This document shows, one piece after another, positions 1 through 5,550 of a stretch of DNA of 7,937 bases. The DNA comes from Treponema sp. UBA2869 (lineage in GTDB: Bacteria; Spirochaetota; Spirochaetia; Treponematales; Treponemataceae). Location of the stretch: positions 1 through 7,937 of the forward strand of contig DEEV01000016.1 in NCBI GenBank assembly GCA_002350445.1. Direction: 5' to 3'. Made by a program: the position numbers and the translations under genes. Numbering within the stretch: position 1 is the stretch's first letter; every line of letters begins with the position of its first letter. The notes beneath the pieces were generated by a model. That model was not told the origin of the DNA, did no database searches, and saw only the letters and a list, made by a program, of their open reading frames with translations.

Positions 1-1230
1 CTTCTTCCACAAATTCTTAATAAAATAAATTTTCCTTTTGTTGTAAAGCCTGTAGATAATATGGGCGCCCGCGGTTGCCGGCTTGTTCGTTCTGAGCAGG
101 AATTTTTGCCTTCTTTAAAAACTGCCGTTGAATGTTCCCGTACAGGTTTTGCAATTGTTGAAGAATTTATGGATGGCGAAGAATATTCGATTGATGCTCT
201 TGTATATAACGGAACTTTTACAATAACAGGATTTGCTGTTCGTCATATAAAATATCAGCCGTATTTTATAGAAGTTGGTCATACAATGCCTGCTGTGCTT
301 GATAAGAAAATTCATGATGAACTTATTTCTGTTTTTGCGCTTGGTGCAAAATCTCTTGGACTTACATGCGGTGCTGCTAAGGCAGATATAAAATATACGG
401 CAAAAGGTCCTATGATTGGCGAAATTGCAGCCAGACTTTCCGGCGGATATATGTCTGGCTGGACCTATCCTTATGCTTCCAGTTTGAATCTTACAAAAGA
501 GGCTATTTTGATTGCATGCGGCAAAAAACCACAGGAACTGGAAAAAAATCGTGTTCCGGTTGATTACAATTGTGCTGCTACAGGTCTGAATCAGCCTTAC
601 GAACTTTTTGAAGTGCCTTGTAAAAGAACCAGTGCTGAACGCGCATGGATTTCTATTCCGGGAACAGTTGAATATATAGAAAATATAAATGATTTTACTG
701 ACAGGGCAGTTTTTGATTCGCTCCCACGTGCAACTGTAACGCTTGGTTCCCAAGTGGACTTTCCGCGAAATAATGTTGAAAAATGTGGAAATATTATTGC
801 TGTAAGTCATAGCAGAGAAGCTGCAATTCAGGCGGCAGAAGATGCTGTTTCCAATGTATTTATAACGCTAAAACCTGATAACCAAAAAACAGAATCTTTT
901 TTGAATTATGCTGAAAATGATGATGAAAAAGATTTCCCGCCTTCAGCATTTGCAAAACTCAGTCAGAATGAGCTTTCGTTAATAAGCGGAGAAATTCCTG
1001 CAGATAAAAAAGTTTCAGATTTTATTCCTGAGATTCTAAAAAAATCCGAATATATAAATAACAAAGACTGGAATTATAATACAATAATTCAAACTGCCTC
1101 GAAATTTGATATACTGCGTGCAAAACATCCGGCTTTGGACGCTAAAAAATTCTGGAAGGCTGTAATGCGAGGAGGAATTCAGGCTGCGGTTTATTTTTCT
1201 GATACTGTCTGTATGAAAAACGGAAATTAG
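1..1230 (+). CDS. ATP-grasp ligase-family protein, N-terminus missing (partial)
   Basis: The reading frame is open from the first base, so the gene begins upstream. The ATG at 61 is not the start, because it lies inside the ATP-binding motif VVKPVDNMGARGC (residues 14-26 counted from base 1; K16 is the likely ATP-contacting lysine). The rest of an ATP-grasp fold follows: VEEFMDGEEYSID (53-65), the second strand of the nucleotide pocket; GAAKADIKY (124-132, D129); and GEIAARLSGG (140-149), in which E141 and R145 occupy the usual metal and phosphate positions. Residues ~220-290 resemble the C-terminal subdomain of amino-acid or peptide-ligating ATP-grasp enzymes (FPRNN, then GNIIAVSHSREAAIQAAEDA). 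Such enzymes join a carboxylate to an amine or similar nucleophile through an acyl phosphate. The substrate cannot be told, since the missing N-terminal domain helps define it. About 118 residues after position 292 match nothing I recognise. The amidase gene starts 21 bases downstream, so the two are probably cotranscribed. Confidence 0.85.
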   Translation, partial: LLPQILNKINFPFVVKPVDNMGARGCRLVRSEQEFLPSLKTAVECSRTGFAIVEEFMDGEEYSIDALVYNGTFTITGFAVRHIKYQPYFIEVGHTMPAVLDKKIHDELISVFALGAKSLGLTCGAAKADIKYTAKGPMIGEIAARLSGGYMSGWTYPYASSLNLTKEAILIACGKKPQELEKNRVPVDYNCAATGLNQPYELFEVPCKRTSAERAWISIPGTVEYIENINDFTDRAVFDSLPRATVTLGSQVDFPRNNVEKCGNIIAVSHSREAAIQAAEDAVSNVFITLKPDNQKTESFLNYAENDDEKDFPPSAFAKLSQNELSLISGEIPADKKVSDFIPEILKKSEYINNKDWNYNTIIQTASKFDILRAKHPALDAKKFWKAVMRGGIQAAVYFSDTVCMKNGN

Positions 1231-1251
1231 AACTGCTTCTGGAATTTTATT

Positions 1252-2277
1252 ATGAAAAAACTTTTATTTCTTACAGTACTTTTTTTATCTGGATTAAATC
1301 TTGCGTTTGCAGGAAACGATCTTTCTTTGCTTGAAAGTGCAAAAAACAAGGGAATGACAATTTACTGGGATTCCCTTTCAGAAAGCGGAATGATAGAAAA
1401 AAACGGACATCAGGTTTCTTTCCGTTCCGGTGAACAGATTGTAATTTTAGACAGTATAAAAATGATGCTTACAGATGCTCCTGAATTAAAGGGAAATCAG
1501 ATTTTCGTTTCTCAGAAATTTCTTAATGATTCAGAACAGTTTTTTAATCAGAAATCAGAAATGCCTTTTAAAGTTGGTGCAATTTTGATAGATGCAGGTC
1601 ATGGCGGAAAAGATCCCGGAGCGTTAAAAACATTTAAGGTAAATGGAAAATCAATAACTGTAAAAGAAAAGGATGTAAATCTTAAAGTTGCTAAAATGCT
1701 TTATGAACTTTTGCACAATGCATATCCGCAGAAGCAGATTATCCTTACAAGAAATTCGGATAAGTTTCTTTCTCTTGGAGAACGAACTGATATTGCAAAC
1801 AATGTAAAAGTAGGCGAGAACGAAGCTGTTCTTTTTATTTCTGTTCACGTAAATTCTTCTCTTAATAAAAATTCATCAGGTTATGAAGTGTGGTATCTTT
1901 CTCCAGGTTACAGACGTACAGTTCTGGATAAAAGTGTTGCAGAAGATAAAACTCTTTTTGATATTATGAATATCATGACCGAAGAAGAATATACAAGAGA
2001 AAGTGTAATGATTGCAAAATTCATTATGGACGGACTTCAAACTCAAATTGGTAAAGAATCTACTGCCCGCGGAATTCGAGCAGAAGAATGGTTTGTTGTA
2101 AAAAATTCAAATATGCCGGCAGTTTTAATAGAGCTTGGTTTTGTTTCAAATGAAAAGGAAGCTCTTCTTCTTAACGATGACAAATACTTGAAAAAAGCCA
2201 CTCTGGGCATATATAATGGAATTGCGGCATTTGTTACGCATTTTGAACGTCTTCAGGGATTTACAGCTGTAAAATGA
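1252..2277 (+). CDS. Secreted zinc N-acetylmuramoyl-L-alanine amidase (Amidase_3 family)
   Basis: The enzyme cleaves the amide bond between N-acetylmuramic acid and L-alanine of the stem peptide in periplasmic peptidoglycan. The 341-residue product starts with a signal peptide (KK at 2-3, hydrophobic 4-18, probable cut after LAFA at ~20). Residues ~25-105 form a small N-terminal region, including GMIEKNGHQVSFRSGEQ, that loosely resembles the stalk domain of copper amine oxidases; this is uncertain. The catalytic domain spans ~109-332. Expected zinc ligands are H117 in LIDAGHGGKDPG, E139 in KEKDVNL and H199 in FISVHVNSS; the catalytic glutamate is E294 in VLIELGFVSN. All are present, so the enzyme should be active. 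Residues ~220-275, between H199 and E294, could be a helical insert of the kind that gates activity in AmiC-type enzymes. A weak GGAA at 1241-1244 precedes the ATG. The stop codon overlaps the next start, which implies coupled translation with the GerMN protein. Confidence 0.93.
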   Translation: MKKLLFLTVLFLSGLNLAFAGNDLSLLESAKNKGMTIYWDSLSESGMIEKNGHQVSFRSGEQIVILDSIKMMLTDAPELKGNQIFVSQKFLNDSEQFFNQKSEMPFKVGAILIDAGHGGKDPGALKTFKVNGKSITVKEKDVNLKVAKMLYELLHNAYPQKQIILTRNSDKFLSLGERTDIANNVKVGENEAVLFISVHVNSSLNKNSSGYEVWYLSPGYRRTVLDKSVAEDKTLFDIMNIMTEEEYTRESVMIAKFIMDGLQTQIGKESTARGIRAEEWFVVKNSNMPAVLIELGFVSNEKEALLLNDDKYLKKATLGIYNGIAAFVTHFERLQGFTAVK

Positions 2278-2753
2278 TGAATTTAAAGAACATATTATTA
2301 AAGAAAGAAAATTTTCCATATCGAGTGATTCTTATAATAATTTCACTTTCCTTTGTTTTTTCGTTTACATTTTTTTTAATTTGTAAAGATAGTGTAAGGC
2401 GTGTATTCATTTTTCCTTCTGCTGACGGTGGAAAATATGTTGTTGAATACAGAAATCTTCCGCACAAGCCTTATGAGGGAGTTATTTTTAATTATGCATC
2501 GGAACTGCTGCTTGGCTCTGGTGTAGAAAGAACTATGGCTCTTTTTTCGCCGGGAACAAAGGTTAAATCCTGCTTTTTGCGTAAGGGCGTGCTTTATCTT
2601 GATATATCAGAAGAAGCCCTGTTTATGGGAAACGGCGTAATTGATATTGAGGATGGAGTAAAACTTCTTAAACTGAATATCAAAAAAAATTTTGGTAATG
2701 TTAATAAAATTAATTTATTCATAGACGGAAAACTGGCCTATGATTCTCATTGA
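2274..2753 (+). CDS. Membrane-anchored GerMN-domain protein
   Basis: The product has 159 residues: a short basic N-terminus, one hydrophobic segment (~17-37, rich in I, L and F) that should act as an uncleaved inner-membrane anchor, then a periplasmic domain. Residues ~55-155 fit the GerMN pattern: EYRNLP, an amphipathic stretch leading to LLLGSGVERTMALFSPGTKV (78-97), the strand VLYLDISEEAL (106-116), a helix ~127-140 and a closing strand NKINLFIDGKLAYD (144-157). GerMN domains are best known from Bacillus spore-germination and SpoIIQ-complex proteins, but also occur in non-sporulating bacteria with unclear roles. Two start codons compete, ATG at 2274 (4-base overlap with the amidase) and ATG at 2277 (1-base overlap); neither has a good Shine-Dalgarno, so re-initiation after the amidase stop is likely. 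A structural or regulatory partner of the amidase is my inference from this coupling. No enzyme motif is visible. Confidence 0.82.
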   Translation: MMNLKNILLKKENFPYRVILIIISLSFVFSFTFFLICKDSVRRVFIFPSADGGKYVVEYRNLPHKPYEGVIFNYASELLLGSGVERTMALFSPGTKVKSCFLRKGVLYLDISEEALFMGNGVIDIEDGVKLLKLNIKKNFGNVNKINLFIDGKLAYDSH

Positions 2754-2768
2754 TTTTTAAAATAAACA

Positions 2769-2797
2769 TTGACAAAACGATGTACTTGTATGATAAT
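2769..2797 (+). promoter_or_regulatory. Sigma-70-type promoter of flaA
   Basis: A perfect -35 box TTGACA (2769-2774) is followed after 17 bases by GATAAT (2792-2797), which matches five of six bases of the -10 consensus. The predicted start is about 2804, giving a 5' untranslated region of ~44 bases. The spacer and -10 lie inside the inverted repeat at 2778-2821. A second, perfect TATAAT at 2802-2807 lacks a well-spaced -35 box. Confidence 0.75.
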
Positions 2798-2821
2798 TAT
2801 TTATAATACAAGGCTACATCG
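2778..2821. repeat. 44-base imperfect inverted repeat over the flaA promoter
   Basis: CGATGTA (2778-2784) pairs with TACATCG (2815-2821) and CTTGTAT (2785-2791) pairs with ATACAAG (2806-2812), with a two-base GC bulge at 2813-2814. Past one mismatch (2792/2805), ATAA (2793-2796) pairs with TTAT (2801-2804) around a four-base loop. That gives 18 pairs in 44 bases. The element covers the promoter spacer, the -10 box and about 17 bases beyond the predicted start. It could be an operator for a dimeric regulator or, if transcription begins further upstream, a hairpin in the flaA leader. There is no T-tract, so it is not a terminator. Confidence 0.7.
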
Positions 2822-2833
2822 AATAGTATAAAA

Positions 2834-2839
2834 AAGGAG
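2834..2839 (+). promoter_or_regulatory. Strong ribosome binding site of flaA
   Basis: AAGGAG ends eight bases before the ATG at 2848 and fixes that start. It is the clearest Shine-Dalgarno in the window; most neighbours have weak sites or none, which fits high expression of the flagellar sheath protein. Confidence 0.85.
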
Positions 2840-2847
2840 CTTCAAAG

Positions 2848-3936
2848 ATGAAAATTAAGAAGACTTTAGGATTATTTGCAGCTGCTATGCTGCTTGCAGG
2901 TGGCGTTGCTTTTGCAGAAGAAGCAACCCTCATTGATTTTACACTTCTGGACGCAGACTGTGCAGCAGATGCGAACGGAAATCCAACTCAGAACAGTCAT
3001 ACAACAATGGACTATTCTGTAAGTGCGGGTGCTACTTTTACAGAAGATCAGAAAGATCTTATGAAGACATCATTGGCACTTCCTGAATGGGAAGTTAAGC
3101 TGAACTCATCTGCAAAAACTGTTGCAAGTTTGGCTGACTCACAGGTTGTTGCTGCTCCTGTAAAAGGTGATGCTGATCAGCCTTTTGCTGGTAAAAATGT
3201 AATGGGTGTTCGCGTTGTATTCCCAACATGGAACGCAAATGCAAATGCTTCAATCGTTCCACCATTTGACATTCCTGCTTATGAACCACTTTCATCTGCT
3301 GATGAAAACGGAAACCGCCAGGAACCAACAGATGAAGAAAAGGCTAGTGGAAAAACACTTTTCGAAGATGGATACGGTGTTGTAAAAAATGTTGGTACTC
3401 TAAAGGCAATTAAAGTAACTACAATGGGTATGAACTATCCACATGGATTGTATGTTCTTATGTCTGATAATGACGGTGTTGAACGCCGCTACTTCATGGG
3501 ATATCTTGGTTTTGACGGATGGAAAGAACTCCGCTGGAACAACCCACAGTATATTTCAGAAATCCGTAACCGCGAAGTTCGTGTTTACCCAATTTATCCA
3601 CGTGGTCTTCCTTTTGTAAAGTTTGAAGGTTTCCAGATTACACGTGATGCTGCTCATATTGGTGGCGACTTCATTGGATACTTCAAAGATGTAGCTATTA
3701 TTTATGATAAAGCTCTTCTTACAAGCGACCGTGATATTGCAGATGAAGACCTTTGGGGAATCATTGGTAAGAAAGAAAAGGCTCGCCAGAATGCAGAAAT
3801 GCAGAGATTCGGTAACAAACAGGTTAACCGCTATCTCGAAAAAGCAAAGCTTGCTTCTGAAGATGAATTCACTTCAAGTTTGAATTCTGAAGGTTCTGGA
3901 GCTGCTCAGCAGAATGGTGGCCAGGCTGCTGACTAA
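2848..3936 (+). CDS. flaA: Flagellar filament outer layer (sheath) protein FlaA
   Basis: FlaA is exported to the periplasm and forms the sheath around the FlaB core of spirochaetal periplasmic flagella. The 362-residue product has a clear signal peptide (KIKK, hydrophobic 7-20, then GGVAFA, cut after A23), and the mature protein begins EEATLIDF. Family-typical features are the early LIDFTLLD (28-35), the conserved aromatic block GYLGFDGWKELRWNNPQYIS (218-237) followed by REVRVYPIYPRG (242-253), and the charged C-terminal helix with AEMQRFGNKQVNRYLEKAKL (316-335). The last ~20 residues are low-complexity (S, G, Q, A). The hydrophilic segment ~149-175 looks like a surface loop. Codon use differs from the neighbours: 13 of 14 Arg codons are CGC or CGT and 8 of 17 Phe codons are TTC, as expected for an abundant protein. 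The gene has its own promoter and terminator. I am sure of the family; whether it is the FlaA1 or FlaA2 type is less certain, with FlaA1 favoured by context. Confidence 0.95.
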   Translation: MKIKKTLGLFAAAMLLAGGVAFAEEATLIDFTLLDADCAADANGNPTQNSHTTMDYSVSAGATFTEDQKDLMKTSLALPEWEVKLNSSAKTVASLADSQVVAAPVKGDADQPFAGKNVMGVRVVFPTWNANANASIVPPFDIPAYEPLSSADENGNRQEPTDEEKASGKTLFEDGYGVVKNVGTLKAIKVTTMGMNYPHGLYVLMSDNDGVERRYFMGYLGFDGWKELRWNNPQYISEIRNREVRVYPIYPRGLPFVKFEGFQITRDAAHIGGDFIGYFKDVAIIYDKALLTSDRDIADEDLWGIIGKKEKARQNAEMQRFGNKQVNRYLEKAKLASEDEFTSSLNSEGSGAAQQNGGQAAD

Positions 3937-3953
3937 TCTGAAATAGATTAAGT

Positions 3954-3990
3954 AAAAGCGCTGAGACTTTTTAGTTCCAGCGCTTTTTTT
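3954..3990 (+). terminator. Intrinsic terminator of flaA
   Basis: AAAAGCGCTG (3954-3963) pairs with CAGCGCTTTT (3978-3987). An inner ACT/AGT stem closes a TTTT loop, and the T-run 3984-3990 follows the GC-rich part. It lies 17 bases after the flaA stop and should isolate flaA from the next gene. A small hairpin, TAATCT (3934-3939) with AGATTA (3945-3950), which includes the stop codon, stands just before it. Confidence 0.92.
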
Positions 3991-4005
3991 GCTTTAAACA
4001 GATTT

Positions 4006-4011
4006 TATAAT
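4006..4011 (+). promoter_or_regulatory. Candidate -10 box for the synthetase-TPR gene
   Basis: A perfect TATAAT lies 12 bases before the ATG at 4024. At 16-18 bases upstream only the T-run of the flaA terminator is present, so the -35 is poor. A start at about 4018 would leave an mRNA leader of only ~6 bases, consistent with the lack of any Shine-Dalgarno before this gene. In such AT-rich DNA the match could be chance. Confidence 0.35.
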
Positions 4012-4023
4012 TTTTTATTTGCT

Positions 4024-5274
4024 ATGGCACATACAATTATTTCGAAAAAACAGTTAAAAGAAACTTATGATTCATATAATCCGTATTTTACAGAAATTAT
4101 GAAACGGATTGTTTCTGTTTTGCAGGAAAAAGTTCATTTGTCTGCACAGCCCACTTATAAAAGCCGTGTAAAAAGTTTTAACAGTTATTATAAGAAGATT
4201 CTGCGTTTAAAATCGGATAAACTTTCACAAACTCAGTCAATTATATATCTTACAGATATTATGGGCATAAGAATGATATGTGCCTTTCTTGAAGATATAA
4301 ATATTGCAGTTGAGCAGCTTAAAAGCATATTTGACATAAAAGAAGTTGAAATAAAGGGAGCAGATAAAAGTTTTAGCGAATTTGGGTATGAATCAATTCA
4401 TGTGCTTATAAAAATTCCGGATGAATTAAAGCCTGAATTAAAAGGCGAATTTAAAAATCTTGCAGCTCCTTCTGATGAGCTTTTGTGCGAAATTCAGATT
4501 CGTACAATTTTGCAGGATGCGTGGGCAGAAGTTGAACATGAGCTTATTTATAAAACCGAATTTTCACCGTTTGATGCACCTTTAAGAAGAAAGCTTGCTT
4601 CGTTAAATGCTTCATTGACGCTTGCGGATATTACTTTCCAGGAGATTCGCGATTATCAGAATAAACTTCAAAGTGAACTTGAAAGCCGTCGTAAATCATT
4701 TTATTCAATTGCAGATGAAATGCTTAATGAAAATGATGGTGAAAAAATAGCTCCTGCTCAAATAAATAGGGTAACACCTTTTGTGCTTGGAACTATTGAT
4801 GATATGCTTCTTCAGGCTATTCATGCGCATAACGAAGGAAATCTTGATCTTGCGGTTTCAATTTATACTAAAATTCTTGAAACTGTACCTGAAAAAGACC
4901 GTAATGTAATAGCTGTAATTCGTAAGCATCGTGGTATGGCATATTTTGCGATGAATGATTTTGATTCTGCTCTTAAAGATTTTAAAATAAGTATAGAATT
5001 TGATTCAAAAGCTTTCCGCACTTACTATTACGAAGGTATTGTATATTCAATTAAAAAAGAATATAAAAAAGCCGTTGAATGTTTTGATAAATCTCTTGAA
5101 ATTAATGAATTTCAAGCTCATACACATTTCAGGCGTTCAGTTGCTTACTATGAGCTTGCCGAATATGAAAAATCTATGAATGATTTGGATACAGCTTTGC
5201 GTCTTGGTCTTGATCCAGCTGAATGTAAGACTTTACAGCAAAAACTTACAAAAAAACTTGGTTTAAGTATGTAA
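4024..5274 (+). CDS. RelA/SpoT-type (p)ppGpp synthetase domain fused to TPR repeats
   Basis: The 416-residue product has two parts. Residues ~20-230 are a RelA/SpoT nucleotidyltransferase domain, which transfers pyrophosphate from ATP to the 3' hydroxyl of GTP or GDP to make the alarmone (p)ppGpp. Key motifs are intact: SRVKSFNSYYKK (47-58; R48, K50, S54), TDIMGIR (77-83; D78 as metal ligand), GYESIH (121-126; Y122 probably stacking on guanine) and CEIQIRT (155-161; E156), then DAWAEVEHELIYK (165-177). Residues ~257-400 form about four TPR-like units with A/G-Y-A and F-D-x-A-L patterns, usually a protein-docking surface. There is no HD hydrolase domain and no TGS or ACT region, so this is not a long RelA/SpoT protein; it resembles the small alarmone synthetases with the C-terminus replaced by TPRs. 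No Shine-Dalgarno is visible, and the upstream terminator implies its own promoter. A target other than guanine nucleotides, such as tRNA in toxic relatives, cannot be excluded. Confidence 0.9.
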   Translation: MAHTIISKKQLKETYDSYNPYFTEIMKRIVSVLQEKVHLSAQPTYKSRVKSFNSYYKKILRLKSDKLSQTQSIIYLTDIMGIRMICAFLEDINIAVEQLKSIFDIKEVEIKGADKSFSEFGYESIHVLIKIPDELKPELKGEFKNLAAPSDELLCEIQIRTILQDAWAEVEHELIYKTEFSPFDAPLRRKLASLNASLTLADITFQEIRDYQNKLQSELESRRKSFYSIADEMLNENDGEKIAPAQINRVTPFVLGTIDDMLLQAIHAHNEGNLDLAVSIYTKILETVPEKDRNVIAVIRKHRGMAYFAMNDFDSALKDFKISIEFDSKAFRTYYYEGIVYSIKKEYKKAVECFDKSLEINEFQAHTHFRRSVAYYELAEYEKSMNDLDTALRLGLDPAECKTLQQKLTKKLGLSM

Positions 5275-5302
5275 AAAATTTAAAAAAATGCCATTTTAGG
5301 TG

Positions 5303-5331
5303 TTGACTATTTTTTGCATAACTGATATATT
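5303..5331 (+). promoter_or_regulatory. Promoter of the tRNA-Glu gene
   Basis: TTGACT (5303-5308) and TATATT (5326-5331) each match five of six consensus bases and are separated by exactly 17 bases. TGA directly before the -10 provides an extended -10 (TG at 5323-5324). The predicted start is near 5338, about 17 bases before the mature tRNA. Confidence 0.82.
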
Positions 5332-5336
5332 TTTCA

Positions 5337-5352
5337 AAGTCAGCAATGACTT
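5337..5352 (+). other. Mini-hairpin with GCAA loop in the tRNA leader
   Basis: AAGTCA (5337-5342) and TGACTT (5347-5352) are perfectly complementary around GCAA, a GNRA-type tetraloop. The predicted transcription start falls at the left edge, so the primary transcript would begin with this hairpin and continue after two bases into the tRNA. A role in RNase P processing or transcript stability is only a suggestion. Confidence 0.6.
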
Positions 5353-5354
5353 AT

Positions 5355-5426
5355 GTCTCCTTCGTCTAGTGGTTAGGACATCGGGTTTTCATCCCGACAA
5401 CAGCAGTTCAATTCTGCTAGGAGATG
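5355..5426 (+). tRNA. tRNA-Glu (anticodon UUC)
   Basis: A full cloverleaf is visible. The acceptor GTCTCCT (5355-5361) pairs with AGGAGAT (5419-5425), with G as discriminator at 5426. The D-arm is GTCT...GGAC with loop AGTGGTTA. The anticodon stem TCGGG/CCCGA carries loop TTTTCAT, with anticodon TTC at 5388-5390. The variable region is CAAC, and the T-arm AGCAG/CTGCT has loop TTCAATT. The U13-G22 wobble, A46 and missing nucleotide 47 are features recognised by bacterial glutamyl-tRNA synthetase. The 3' CCA is not encoded and must be added by the nucleotidyltransferase. The first acceptor pair is a G-U wobble, where E. coli tRNA-Glu has G-C. It is a single-gene unit with its own promoter and terminator. 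Confidence 0.97.
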
Positions 5427-5428
5427 AT

Positions 5429-5463
5429 AAAAAATGCTCACCACAAGGTGAGCATTTTTTTTT
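5429..5463 (+). terminator. Intrinsic terminator of the tRNA-Glu unit
   Basis: A 14-bp perfect stem (5429-5442 with 5447-5460), with core TGCTCACC/GGTGAGCA, closes an ACAA loop and ends in nine T residues (5455-5463). It begins three bases after the tRNA. The A-run on the left side means it could also end transcripts arriving from the other strand. Confidence 0.95.
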
Positions 5464-5465
5464 AT

Positions 5466-5512
5466 CTGCGAGTTTTTAATTCCGCTCGATGCATGAAATT
5501 AAAAACTCGTGG
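5466..5512. repeat. Perfect 13-bp inverted repeat upstream of the helicase gene
   Basis: CGAGTTTTTAATT (5469-5481) is exactly complementary to AATTAAAAACTCG (5497-5509) across a 15-base loop containing the palindrome ATGCAT (5489-5494). In RNA the stem could grow by three pairs (5466-5468 with 5510-5512, two of them G-U). No T-tract follows, so it is separate from the tRNA terminator just before it. It lies 39 bases before the helicase ATG and may be an operator or leader hairpin. I see no second copy in the window. Confidence 0.7.
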
Positions 5513-5550
5513 TAAATATCGACATTATAAAAAATGTGTCGGGTGGGATA

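Noticed and set aside
61..63. ATG as the start of the ATP-grasp gene
   Set aside because: It falls in the middle of the ATP-binding motif and the frame is open to the window edge, so the gene starts upstream.
115..810. Long open frame on the minus strand (231 codons)
   Set aside because: It lies entirely opposite the ATP-grasp gene, and its translation is rich in C, F, I and N without domains, as expected for a shadow of AT-rich coding DNA.
2758..2784. Sigma-28-like flagellar promoter before flaA
   Set aside because: TAAA at 2758-2761 and CGAT at 2778-2781 recall the consensus, but only half of the -10 element matches and spacing is one base off; the TTGACA-17-GATAAT pair is far better.
2802..2807. 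Perfect TATAAT as the flaA -10 box
   Set aside because: It is 27 bases from TTGACA and has no other good -35 at the right distance; it also forms part of the inner arm of the dyad.
3095..3328. Minus-strand open frame inside flaA
   Set aside because: Its H- and Q-rich product with no start signal is a shadow of flaA codons.
4024..5426. Toxin-antitoxin module formed by the synthetase and a neighbour
   Set aside because: No small antitoxin gene adjoins it; the neighbours are the flaA terminator and a tRNA with its own promoter.
5509..5511. GTG as the dinG start
   Set aside because: It lies in the right arm of an inverted repeat with no Shine-Dalgarno; the ATG at 5551 has a G-rich site before it and gives a product closer to normal family length.
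5355..5512. Integrative-element attachment site at tRNA-Glu
   Set aside because: No direct repeat of the tRNA 3' end, integrase or phage gene is visible in the window.
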